This document shows positions 7,808-14,752 of a stretch of DNA of 64,000 nt, in pieces. This DNA comes from an uncultured Collinsella sp. (GTDB lineage Bacteria > Actinomycetota > Coriobacteriia > Coriobacteriales > Coriobacteriaceae), in NCBI GenBank assembly GCA_900544095.1, contig UQTV01000001.1:620001-684000 (forward strand), read 5' to 3'. The translations under genes were made by a program, and so were the position numbers. The stretch's first letter is position 1; the number at the start of each line of letters is the position of its first letter. The notes beneath the pieces were generated by a model. The model searched no databases. It was not told where the DNA came from and was given only the letters and a program-made list of their open reading frames with translations.

Positions 7808-7957
7808 CTAGCGAGTCTCTTTGTGCAGCGTGTGGTGACGGCACCAGGGGCAATACTTCTTGATCTCCATACGATCAGGCATGGTCGACTTGTTCTTGGT
7901 GGTCGTATAGTTGCGGCGCTTGCACTCAGTGCACGCAAGAGTAACTAGAGTACGCAT
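7808..7957 (-). CDS. rpmG: 50S ribosomal protein L33
   Basis: 49 residues beginning MRTLVTLACTECKRRNYTT and ending TLHKETR. Two CxxC pairs (CTEC, CPWC) form the zinc-binding version of L33. Its length and sequence match the family fully. It is the first gene of the rpmG-tRNA-Trp-secE-nusG run. Confidence 0.95.
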   Translation of the reverse strand: MRTLVTLACTECKRRNYTTTKNKSTMPDRMEIKKYCPWCRHHTLHKETR

Positions 7958-8177
7958 GTATCCTGAACCTTTCATTTCCGCCCCGTACGGGCACGAGTTG
8001 TTACTTTATCAGCTCCACGTAAGTGCTGTCAATGAAAACCTCGAGTCAATTGGTTCTCGGTGGATCCATTCATATTTGGAACACATCAATGAAGCCATCG
8101 AGAGCTAATCGACGGTGCATCCAGGACCATTATCGATCCTCTCGACACCAGCAACGGCTCAATATCCATTGCAGAAA

Positions 8178-8209
8178 AGAACCCGGCACCCATATAAGTG
8201 CCGGGTTCT
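8178..8209 (-). terminator. tuf terminator
   Basis: AGAACCCGGCAC / GTGCCGGGTTCT, a perfect 12-bp stem with an 8-base loop, 28 bp after the tuf stop. On the minus strand it is followed by TTTCTGC. Confidence 0.85.
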
Positions 8210-8236
8210 CTAAGTCAGCTATATCAAAGAGCTAAT

Positions 8237-9427
8237 TTACTCAATGATCGTGGAGACGATGCCCGAACCGACGGTGTGGCCACCCTCGCGGATAGCGAAG
8301 CGCAGGCCCTCCTCCATGGCGATCGGGTGGATGAGGTCGCCCTCGATGGTGATGTGGTCACCAGGCATAGCCATCTCGGTGCCCTCGGGGAGCTTGACCG
8401 TACCGGTAACGTCGGTGGTACGGAAGTAGAACTGAGGACGATAACCATCGAAGAACGGGGTGTGACGGCCGCCCTCCTCCTTGGTCAGAACGTAGATCTC
8501 ACCGGTGAACTTGGTGTGCGGGGTAACCGAACCGGGCTTGCAGAGAACCTGGCCGCGCTCGATGTCCTCGCGCTTGATGCCGCGGAGCAGCAGACCGACG
8601 TTGTCGCCAGCCTCGCAGAAGTCCATGGACTTACGGAACATCTCGATACCGGTAACGACGGTGTTCTGGGTATCCTTGATGCCGACGATCTCGACGGGCT
8701 CGTTGAGCTTGAGCTCACCGCGCTCGACACGGCCGGTAGCAACGGTACCACGGCCGGAGATGGTCATAACGTCCTCAACGGCCATCAGGAACGGGAGGTC
8801 GTTGTTACGAGCAGGCGTCGGGATATACTCGTCGACAGCCTTCATGAGCTCGCGGATAGCGTCCATCCACTTGGCGTCGCCCTCGAGAGCGCCCAGAGCG
8901 GAACCACGGATGACGGGGATGTCGTCGCCGGGGAAATCGTACTCGGAGAGGAGCTCACGGGTCTCCATCTCGACGAGGTCGATGAGCTCGTCATCGTCGA
9001 CCATGTCGCACTTGTTCAGGAAGACGACGATGTAGGGAACGCCGACCTGACGGGCGAGCAGGATGTGCTCGCGAGTCTGAGCCATGGGGCCGTCGGTAGC
9101 GGCGATGACCAGGATAGCGCCGTCCATCTGAGCAGCACCGGAGATCATGTTCTTGACGTAGTCAGCGTGGCCCGGGCAGTCAACGTGAGCGTAGTGACGG
9201 GCAGCAGTCTCGTACTCGACGTGGGAGACGGAGATCGTGATGCCGCGCTCGCGCTCCTCGGGAGCCTTGTCGATGTTCTCGAACGCAGTGAAGTCAGCCT
9301 TGCAGCCCTCGGTCTCAGAGAGAACCTTGGTGATGGCGGCGGTCAGCGTGGTCTTGCCGTGGTCGACGTGACCAATGGTGCCGATGTTAACATGCGGCTT
9401 AGTGCGCTCAAACTTCTCTTTGGCCAT
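8237..9427 (-). CDS. tuf: elongation factor Tu
   Basis: 396 residues, full length. The GTPase domain has GHVDHGKTTL (P-loop), DCPGHADYVKN (switch II, catalytic His) and NKCDMV. Domains 2 and 3 follow with SGRGTVATGRVERG and PHTKFTGEIYVL. EF-Tu brings aminoacyl-tRNA to the ribosome. An AGGAGG site lies 6 bases before the ATG. It sits downstream of a tRNA-Tyr/Thr/Met cluster and is probably co-transcribed from the strong promoter at 9834-9863. Confidence 0.98.
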   Translation of the reverse strand: MAKEKFERTKPHVNIGTIGHVDHGKTTLTAAITKVLSETEGCKADFTAFENIDKAPEERERGITISVSHVEYETAARHYAHVDCPGHADYVKNMISGAAQMDGAILVIAATDGPMAQTREHILLARQVGVPYIVVFLNKCDMVDDDELIDLVEMETRELLSEYDFPGDDIPVIRGSALGALEGDAKWMDAIRELMKAVDEYIPTPARNNDLPFLMAVEDVMTISGRGTVATGRVERGELKLNEPVEIVGIKDTQNTVVTGIEMFRKSMDFCEAGDNVGLLLRGIKREDIERGQVLCKPGSVTPHTKFTGEIYVLTKEEGGRHTPFFDGYRPQFYFRTTDVTGTVKLPEGTEMAMPGDHITIEGDLIHPIAMEEGLRFAIREGGHTVGSGIVSTIIE

Positions 9428-9523
9428 AAAGCCCTCCTCTTAACAGGTCGTCCCCGGACGGGACTTTGCCTTTATACCATAGTGGCCTCTCAACATACTA
9501 TTGAGAAGCCACCGTGTTACCTA

Positions 9524-9600
9524 TGGTAGCGGTGACTGGATTCGAACCAGTGACGCCACGGGTATGAACCGTGTGCTCTAACCAACTGAGCTACACCGCC
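9524..9600 (-). tRNA. tRNA-Met (CAT anticodon)
   Basis: 77 nt with acceptor GGCGGTG/CACCGCT (G-T at the first pair), anticodon loop GTTCATACC and encoded CCA. A G-U first pair rather than the unpaired first base of initiator tRNA suggests an elongator or an Ile-type CAT tRNA; elongator Met is most likely. Confidence 0.93.
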
Positions 9601-9603
9601 GGA

Positions 9604-9679
9604 TGGAGCCTGCAACCAGACTTGAACTGGTGACCTCTTCGTTACCAACGAAGTGCTCTACCGACTGAGCTATACAGGC
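9604..9679 (-). tRNA. tRNA-Thr (GGT anticodon)
   Basis: 76 nt: acceptor GCCTGTA/TGCAGGC with a mismatch-tolerant last pair, anticodon stem CTTCG/CGAAG around TTGGTAA, and encoded CCA. Middle member of the tRNA cluster upstream of tuf. Confidence 0.95.
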
Positions 9680-9689
9680 ACTTGACGGG

Positions 9690-9771
9690 TGGGAGCTATA
9701 GGATTCGAACCTATGTAGGCAGAGCCAACGGGTTTACAGCCCGTCCCCATTAACCACTCGGGCAAACTCCC
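9690..9771 (-). tRNA. tRNA-Tyr (GTA anticodon)
   Basis: 82 nt class II tRNA with acceptor GGGAGTT/AGCTCCC, anticodon loop GCTGTAAAC and a long variable arm (GTTGGCTCTGCCTAC). The 3' end reads ACCC, so CCA is not encoded, unlike its neighbours. First gene of the cluster. Confidence 0.95.
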
Positions 9772-9833
9772 AATCGTTCAAGTATCCGCAGGTCCTTTGG
9801 TCTTTTGGACCGCCGCCCCCGCGAACGAAAAAG

Positions 9834-9863
9834 ATAATACGATGCAACCTTGGGGGCTGTCAA
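9834..9863 (-). promoter_or_regulatory. strong sigma-70 promoter of tRNA-Tyr-Thr-Met-tuf
   Basis: Minus strand TTGACA (9858-9863, perfect -35), 18-base spacer and TATTAT (9834-9839, one change from consensus -10), about 60 bp before tRNA-Tyr. This is the best promoter match in the window and fits the high demand for tRNA and EF-Tu. Confidence 0.88.
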
Positions 9864-10105
9864 CGAAAACCTCTAGATACACGGTGCCGGGCGTATCTAT
9901 ATAGCCGTGACCTGCGGTTTTATTGAGTTTGGATATGAAGGACGATGGATTTCGCTACGTTGGTGACATTTCCCAAGGGAACACTTTTGCACGGTGGAGT
10001 ACGCCTGCAATATCGACCTTCGATAACGTCCCTCTTGCACTATTACATAGGTCGCGATCGGGCTTCCCCGGCACAATCGAGTAGACCAGGGGCCTCACCG
10101 TTTTC
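9864..10105. other. intergenic DNA without recognised gene
   Basis: About 240 bp between the tRNA promoter and the next hairpin array. Short open frames are present but lack ribosome sites or similarity. No other signal was seen. Confidence 0.4.
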
Positions 10106-10162
10106 ATCTCGATCTGTAACAGCAAGAGGGTTATTCCTCCCCTATCTGTTACAGATCGAGAC
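10106..10162. repeat. 57-bp TGTTACAGAT hairpin element, array B unit 1
   Basis: Arms ATCTCGATCTGTAACA and TGTTACAGATCGAGAC flank a 25-base core whose inner GAGG/CCTC bases extend the pairing. Followed by 23 unrelated bases. Confidence 0.9.
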
Positions 10163-10185
10163 ATTACGCAGAGACCCCAGTTTAC

Positions 10186-10242
10186 GTCTCATTCTGTAAC
10201 AGTAAGATCGTTTTTCTGCCTCTTCGTGTTACAGATCGAGAC
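10186..10242. repeat. 57-bp TGTTACAGAT hairpin element, array B unit 2
   Basis: Arms GTCTCATTCTGTAACA and TGTTACAGATCGAGAC, core of 25 bases with AAGA/TCTT inner pairs and a TTTTT tip. It starts 80 bp after unit 1. Confidence 0.9.
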
Positions 10243-10266
10243 ATTTCTCAGCTAACCCGACTCTAT

Positions 10267-10323
10267 ATCTCAATCTGTAACAGCTGGACACTTTTTCGAC
10301 CGCTCGCTGTTACCAATTAGAAT
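10267..10323. repeat. 57-bp TGTTACAGAT hairpin element, array B unit 3 (degenerate right arm)
   Basis: Left arm ATCTCAATCTGTAACA is intact. The right arm TGTTACCAATTAGAAT has several changes. The 25-base core length is kept. It starts 81 bp after unit 2 and ends 30 bp from the next gene's stop. Confidence 0.8.
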
Positions 10324-10352
10324 AATGTTGAGTGATGAACGGTTGCAGAACC

Positions 10353-11045
10353 CTATGCCCGCATGTCGGCTCCGTTGTACAGCCTGCTGCCTTCAAACGA
10401 TCGCAGCAGGAGTTCGCGACGTTCATCGAGGTCTTTCAGTTCGCAGGGAAACACGAACAGCATCACGTTTTGATGATACTTGTAATCGGCATAGATATCT
10501 GGATCGCCCAAACGTGTGGGTGCAGACACGATACCATCCGACATATGCTCGCTTGAACCCACATAAATTCCCAGATAGTCACTGTAGTTCTTATCGTGAT
10601 CGCCCTTTTGATACTTTGCGATAAGGTAGCAGCCGGGCATATCAAAGCCGTTAAACGCGGCATCGGCAGCCTTTTCCTGCCGGCAGACAAACTTGTGCAG
10701 GGGCATCACCGTCGACGCACTTTCGAAAATCGACTGCCTTGCGCCGCTGATCTTCTTGCGAGCCTCGGCGGCTTCTCTTGAGTCCTGGAACGCTTTCGCA
10801 GCGCCGCCGAGCGCGCCAACTGCCGCGTCAACGCCATCGACCGCGAAACCGAGCCCCTTGCCAATGCCATCGGCAACGACACGTGCGCCGTTAGCAGCAC
10901 CATCCGCAGCACCCTTTACAGCGCCACCGACGGCATCAACATCGACGCCGAGTTGCTTTGCACCCTCAATGACACCAGCTGCCGCGGCCAGAACCTCCGC
11001 CGCAAGATTCACCGTGTCTTTTACAGTTTTAAGGTTTATAACCAT
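10353..11045 (-). CDS. Gly/Ala-rich protein with GIY-YIG-like C-terminal domain
   Basis: 230 residues in two parts. Residues 20-88 are very rich in Gly and Ala with regular spacing (GAVKGAADGAANGARVVADG), suggesting amphipathic or glycine-zipper helices. Residues 136-225 resemble a GIY-YIG nuclease fold: GCYLI at 138-142, GIYVGSS at 159-165, a Glu in LDERRELLL near 211, and a terminal LYNG. The usual Arg of the first helix is not evident, so activity is uncertain. AAAGGA precedes the ATG. It opens an accessory island between hairpin arrays; function unknown. Confidence 0.55.
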   Translation of the reverse strand: MVINLKTVKDTVNLAAEVLAAAAGVIEGAKQLGVDVDAVGGAVKGAADGAANGARVVADGIGKGLGFAVDGVDAAVGALGGAAKAFQDSREAAEARKKISGARQSIFESASTVMPLHKFVCRQEKAADAAFNGFDMPGCYLIAKYQKGDHDKNYSDYLGIYVGSSEHMSDGIVSAPTRLGDPDIYADYKYHQNVMLFVFPCELKDLDERRELLLRSFEGSRLYNGADMRA

Positions 11046-11392
11046 CCTAGAATTCCTTTCGCCATTTCCCTCAACCGAACCGATTCATGACTTCCAAGAA
11101 GCAAGAGAAGCTTAGCTCGGCATCTCACAACTATGTCTGATATTTCAAGCACCTAAATCAGCAGTCTAAATCCAAATGAACGAAACGTTCCAACAAGATA
11201 GCTATTAATCGGCGAGCGCTCTGAGTGGCCTGAGGTGTGTCCCACATTTATACTCACCGCCACTATTCGCAACTAGATTGAAATGAGCAGATAACGCTAT
11301 CGGGCAGAGGGAATTGGCTCCAGCATTATGTCCGCACGAGCTTCTATTCTTTTTGTTAGCGAACAGCTCGCTGTCAAAAGAAGGAGATTCAA
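11046..11392. other. intergenic region between divergent accessory genes
   Basis: About 350 bp, somewhat more AT-rich than the surroundings, between the divergent GIY-YIG-like and HIRAN-like genes. It must hold both promoters, but no near-consensus box pair was found by eye. No RNA gene seen. Confidence 0.4.
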
Positions 11393-11896
11393 ATGGACAA
11401 CTTGGAAAAATTCGAATTGACTCGACGTGGATTTACGGTTCTTGCCGCTTCGGCTTTCGGAGCATTCTTTATTAAGCCCGAATCAGCCGCCAATTCCCCT
11501 TGCGGCAAAACATACCTCGTAAGCGTTAAAACAATCGGATACGGCTATCTTTGGGAAAAGGAATTTGAAGACACCGATTGGATGGACGATCCAGACGAAG
11601 CAGAAATCCTGCGCGAAGTAATCAAGCCGGGAACCGTGCTCTACTTTAAACAAGACCCCGATATCCCAAAGGACGCCGCCTGGCTCGACATTGTCTCTGA
11701 AGACGGCAAGAAACTCTGCGACATCCCTTGGAGCGCGACAGCGGAAGAAGAAGAAACAGTCATGAAGATCGTCGATAAAATCAACGGCGGCCATAAAGTC
11801 TGGGCAGAAGTGAGCGATGCCGAACATTCTACGATTGACGCCGGTCCAGACAATGCACGCATTCACACAATTGAATTCGACGTGTTCTACCGGTAA
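11393..11896 (+). CDS. Tat-signal protein with HIRAN-like domain
   Basis: 167 residues. The N-terminus carries a twin-arginine motif (TRRGFT, Arg 11-12) before a hydrophobic stretch to about residue 28, resembling a Tat signal or anchor; no lipobox Cys follows. Residues about 42-142 resemble a HIRAN domain: a VKTIGYGY strand, PGTVLYFKQDPDIPKDAAWLDIV, then KLCDIPWSATAEEE and a helix ending in GGHKVWAEV. HIRAN domains normally bind DNA ends inside cells, so export would be unusual. AAGGAG lies 6 bases before the ATG. Function unknown. Confidence 0.55.
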   Translation: MDNLEKFELTRRGFTVLAASAFGAFFIKPESAANSPCGKTYLVSVKTIGYGYLWEKEFEDTDWMDDPDEAEILREVIKPGTVLYFKQDPDIPKDAAWLDIVSEDGKKLCDIPWSATAEEEETVMKIVDKINGGHKVWAEVSDAEHSTIDAGPDNARIHTIEFDVFYR

Positions 11897-12205
11897 TTGC
11901 TGCATGATGCCCAATGAATTCGGCACGATCCACGCCGACAAGGAGAACCAGGCTCGCTTTTCTCCAGCTTGGCCTTACCATTCGTCCACCATGCCCATAC
12001 GTGCAAGCAGGCCCACTCGGTCACGCACTGTCCCGCTACCCCCATCGCATCCACCGTCATTTCGGGCGGTCTCAGTTCAAGCGCGCAGTTATTCGACTGA
12101 TGTCGCAGCAAGAGAGGAATCCGTTTACCGAATAGAAAGCCATGGCATCTGCGAAATAGTCAGAAAGCGCTATCATTTTCATATCGGGAAAGGAGAACAC
12201 TCATT
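11897..12205. other. intergenic DNA without recognised gene
   Basis: About 310 bp. Short frames exist on both strands but have no similarity or ribosome site that I can support. The last 20 bases hold the AAAGGAG site of the next gene. Confidence 0.4.
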
Positions 12206-13051
12206 ATGGACAAAAAGAAAAGGACAGCCATCGTCTCTGCCGTCGCAGCCTTAATCGTTGCTATCGGAGCGTACTGGTACGTTAATTACCAGATACCGCA
12301 CAATGAGGCGGTTGAGGCCTTCAACACCGCCGCCAACGGACTTTCAGGCCGCAATGATGACTTAGACGCCGCAATCAAAGAGCTTCAGGAACTGAACAAA
12401 TCGAAGGATAAGCCCTATGATTCGTCGACGTCTGATTCTGCGACCAATGCGGCAGCCCAAGCTCAGGCCGCCAAAGAAGATATCCCCGCAATGCCAGGTA
12501 ATACCGACGAGATAAACGCTATGGCAAAGAAGATCGACAAGATGGGAAAATACGATTCCGTCATCGCCGATCTTTCCACCGCCAAGTCCAACCTTCAAGA
12601 CAGCATCGACCAGCTCAAGCAGGTGACCAACCCCTCAGAGCAATTCATCCTGCAACGGCTCACGGGCATTGCCAACATCACGGCACTGGAAGCTGTTTCG
12701 GAGGGCAACGATCCAAATAATAAGTTAGGCAAACAGGGCGGTTACACCGCATGCGTCTACTTTAATTCCGATTTGGTCGACCCTTCCGACGTGTATCTTA
12801 GCGGAGATTACACCCCCGTCGTGGACGGCGGATGCGATGCCGGCGGAGCCGTCGAGGTGTACGCAAACGTCAAAGATGCCAAAAAACGCGATGAGTACTT
12901 GAGCAGCTTTGACGGCAATTCGATCTTAGACCCCGGTTCGCATAAGGTTGTTGGCACCTGTGTGGTTCGCACTTCCTGCCATCTTGCCGCATCGCAGCAA
13001 AACAACATGACAAGCAACGTTGAACAGGCACTCATCAGGCTCGACAAATAA
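12206..13051 (+). CDS. membrane-anchored coiled-coil protein of unknown function (EbhA-like)
   Basis: 281 residues. One N-terminal membrane segment (about 8-28, IVSAVAALIVAIGAYWYVNY) leaves the rest outside the cell. Residues 30-150 are predicted helical with heptad-like Leu/Ala spacing (AAIKELQELNKSKD, VIADLSTAKSNLQDSIDQL). A compact C-terminal domain contains four or more Cys (TACVYFNSD, GGCDAGG, GTCVVRTSCHL) that could form disulphides. Such proteins are often labelled EbhA in gut Coriobacteriia. AAAGGAG precedes the ATG by about 10 bases. Role unknown; surface or stress function is a guess. Confidence 0.6.
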   Translation: MDKKKRTAIVSAVAALIVAIGAYWYVNYQIPHNEAVEAFNTAANGLSGRNDDLDAAIKELQELNKSKDKPYDSSTSDSATNAAAQAQAAKEDIPAMPGNTDEINAMAKKIDKMGKYDSVIADLSTAKSNLQDSIDQLKQVTNPSEQFILQRLTGIANITALEAVSEGNDPNNKLGKQGGYTACVYFNSDLVDPSDVYLSGDYTPVVDGGCDAGGAVEVYANVKDAKKRDEYLSSFDGNSILDPGSHKVVGTCVVRTSCHLAASQQNNMTSNVEQALIRLDK

Positions 13052-13094
13052 GTTTTATATTCGTCATATCAACTAGCGATTAAGGAGTGTAGGT

Positions 13095-13274
13095 ATGAGC
13101 GATAGATTTCCCGATGTTGATTGGTGGTGCGATCGTTGCAACGCCCATCTAAACAATCAGCCAGGTTTTGACGATCACAAGTACACGTGGGTTTGCACTG
13201 AATGTGGTTACAAGAACAGTATCTCCGCAACCAACATTTATGAATCCGAAGAGGACTATCGCAACTCGCGTTAG
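13095..13274 (+). CDS. small zinc-ribbon protein
   Basis: 59 residues. Two CxxC knuckles (WWCDRCNAHL and WVCTECGY) separated by about 20 residues give a classic zinc ribbon. The tail is acidic (YESEEDYRNSR). AAGGAGTG lies 8 bases before the ATG. It sits between the coiled-coil gene and a small acidic protein and probably shares their transcript. Similar short zinc ribbons are common in gut Gram-positives; no function is assigned. Confidence 0.75.
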   Translation: MSDRFPDVDWWCDRCNAHLNNQPGFDDHKYTWVCTECGYKNSISATNIYESEEDYRNSR

Positions 13275-13283
13275 GATATTCTT

Positions 13284-13496
13284 ATGAAATACAAGGTCAT
13301 TTATCATTTACCAAGCGGTGCCGACGAAGAGGAAGATGAGCTCTTTTCTTCAGAATCTGAGGCTCACGACGCCGCACGCGAAGGACTTTCCAATTATCGA
13401 ACGGGCGCAGAAGAAGACCATCTGTTAAACCCAGGCGACAATCCCCTCCCCGATGACGATGGCTACAGTTACGACGTCGTAGGGGTAGACGAGTAG
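13284..13496 (+). CDS. small acidic hypothetical protein
   Basis: 70 residues: a short strand (MKYKVIYHLPSG) followed by a strongly acidic region (DEEEDELFSSESEAHD) and an acidic tail (DDDGYSYDVVGVDE). It starts 9 bases after the zinc-ribbon gene with AGGA as ribosome site and is followed directly by a strong terminator. I do not recognise the family. The placement suggests it works with the zinc-ribbon protein. Confidence 0.65.
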   Translation: MKYKVIYHLPSGADEEEDELFSSESEAHDAAREGLSNYRTGAEEDHLLNPGDNPLPDDDGYSYDVVGVDE

Positions 13497-13503
13497 GTCT
13501 GTT

Positions 13504-13531
13504 AGCCCCGCCCAAATGGGCGGGGCTTTTT
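13504..13531 (+). terminator. intrinsic terminator
   Basis: AGCCCCGCCC / GGGCGGGGCT perfect 10-bp stem, AAAT loop, then TTTTT. It closes the accessory gene run. Confidence 0.95.
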
Positions 13532-13593
13532 CTCTAACATCAACCAGATTCCTTTGCGCAGCACCAGTCAAAATGGTTAGCCCCCTTCGCATT

Positions 13594-13682
13594 GCCTCAG
13601 CCTGTAACAACTAGGCAGGCATTTTCCCCCTAACTGTTACAGATTGAAGAGAAATATCGGTCTAGATGTTACAGATTGAGAC
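13594..13682. repeat. 57-bp hairpin element plus an extra half unit (array C)
   Basis: A complete unit (13594-13650) has arms GCCTCAGCCTGTAACA and TGTTACAGATTGAAGA around a 25-base core with TAGG/CCTA inner pairs. Sixteen bases later a second right arm TGTTACAGATTGAGAC (13667-13682) appears without its left arm, as if a neighbouring unit had lost its left part. Confidence 0.85.
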
Positions 13683-13730
13683 AAACCAGGGGTAAGACGG
13701 ACACTTTGCCCGATACTTATCGACATAAAT

Positions 13731-13765
13731 AGAAACGGGCCCTGTCCCATAAGGAACAGAGCCCG
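13731..13765 (-). terminator. tRNA-Thr terminator
   Basis: On the minus strand CGGGCTCTGTTCC pairs with GGGACAGGGCCCG around TTAT, followed by TTTCTA. It is 10 bp after the tRNA 3' end. Confidence 0.8.
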
Positions 13766-13774
13766 AAACTCTCA

Positions 13775-13849
13775 TGGAGCCAGTGACAGGAATCGAACCT
13801 GCAACCCACTGATTACAAATCAGTTGCGCTACCGTTGCGCCACACTGGC
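13775..13849 (-). tRNA. tRNA-Thr (TGT anticodon)
   Basis: 75 nt: acceptor GCCAGTG/CACTGGC, anticodon loop GATTTGTAATC (TGT) and encoded CCA. A second Thr isoacceptor besides the GGT one. It marks the right edge of the accessory island. Confidence 0.96.
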
Positions 13850-13879
13850 ACACTTGGCGCTTTCGCGCGAAGCCTGTTA

Positions 13880-13908
13880 AGAATAAAGGAATTGCGGACG
13901 GGGCGCAA
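13880..13908 (-). promoter_or_regulatory. promoter of tRNA-Thr (TGT)
   Basis: Minus strand TTGCGC (13903-13908), 17-base spacer and TATTCT (13880-13885), about 30 bp before the tRNA. Spacing is ideal and each box has two mismatches to consensus. Confidence 0.65.
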
Positions 13909-13933
13909 CAGACCCTTCGACCGACCACATCTC

Positions 13934-13991
13934 AAAACTATTCGTCAGAACGAATAGTTTTATCTGTTCGCCAGAACCAAAAACTATTCGT
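13934..13991. repeat. ACTATTCGT palindrome and direct repeat
   Basis: AAAACTATTCGT and ACGAATAGTTTT form a perfect 12-bp inverted repeat with a CAGA loop (13934-13961). A third copy, AAAAACTATTCGT, follows at 13979. Could be an operator or the edge of a vanished element; no regulator lies beside it. Confidence 0.7.
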
Positions 13992-13996
13992 TTTGG

Positions 13997-14040
13997 CGAC
14001 GGCAACCCGCAGTCCATTGATTACAAATCAACAGGCCGGC
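13997..14040 (-). pseudogene. decayed tRNA-Thr fragment
   Basis: On the minus strand TTGATTTGTAATCAA repeats the anticodon arm of the intact tRNA-Thr 150 bp away, and the following bases (TGGACTGCGGGTTGCC) partly match its variable and T-arm region. The acceptor stem and D-arm are missing, so it cannot be functional. May be a leftover of integration or duplication at the tRNA gene. Confidence 0.5.
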
Positions 14041-14071
14041 CAATTGGAAACGGGTCTCTATGGATAATCCC

Positions 14072-14749
14072 TTACCTCCCGCGCAGGGCCTTGAGCTTGG
14101 CCAGGGCATCGGGGCTCAGGCGACTGCCCAGAGTCATCTTGATCTGCGGAGCCTCCTCTGCCTCGTGAACGTCGTTATCGATCTGTTTGATCTCGTCCAC
14201 CAGCATGCGGCTCGAGATACGCGTGACACCCTTGCCCATGACGACGGCTTGAATTGTGCCGTCACTCGATACCACGGAGCACGCGCGGCCCTCCTCACGT
14301 GCCTCGATGCAGAGCTTCTGCACCACGGTGTCGGCAGAGACGCCCGTCGGCGAAAACTCGATGCGCACGCCGCGGGCCGGCAGGTTGGGACGCTCGCTGG
14401 AGATATTGCCCGCACCGTCAAACACAATCACAGCCTCGTAGCGGCCCTGGGCAAAGGCGGCGACGTCGTTGATGAGCGCCGTGCGCGCCATATCGTGGAC
14501 GTCGCTAGAATACGGATCGTCGGAATGGTCGTATACGAGCTTTTCGTAGCGCGGCGTGCAGTGGATCACGTTGTAACCGTCGACCACCAGCAGCTCGGGT
14601 TTGTTGGAGTGCACCGTCGAGACTGGGTCGGCGATAGCCTGCGCAAACGCATTGCCGCCCACGCCGTAGGTCGCGGCCGAAACAATCGGCTTGGCCGAGC
14701 CCTCGCCAAAGCGCTTGGCCTTGGACTTGGCGCGGTTCTTTTTGGACAT
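14072..14749 (-). CDS. NYN-domain (YacP/Rae1-like) ribonuclease
   Basis: 225 residues. After a basic N-terminus (KKNRAKSKAKRF), a PIN-like NYN domain begins with ELLVVDGYNVIHC, whose Asp is a metal ligand, followed by VIVFDGAG and SADTVVQKLC and ending with VVSSDGTIQ. This matches YacP/Rae1, a ribosome-associated mRNA endonuclease known from Bacillus. It starts 3 bases after the rlmB stop, the order rlmB-yacP also seen in Firmicutes. Last gene of the disA operon. Confidence 0.85.
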   Translation of the reverse strand: MSKKNRAKSKAKRFGEGSAKPIVSAATYGVGGNAFAQAIADPVSTVHSNKPELLVVDGYNVIHCTPRYEKLVYDHSDDPYSSDVHDMARTALINDVAAFAQGRYEAVIVFDGAGNISSERPNLPARGVRIEFSPTGVSADTVVQKLCIEAREEGRACSVVSSDGTIQAVVMGKGVTRISSRMLVDEIKQIDNDVHEAEEAPQIKMTLGSRLSPDALAKLKALRGR

Positions 14750-14752
14750 GCG

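Noticed and set aside
11914..12135. 73-codon frame between the HIRAN-like and coiled-coil genes
   Set aside because: No ribosome site, no similarity, and overlapping frames of equal length on the other strand.
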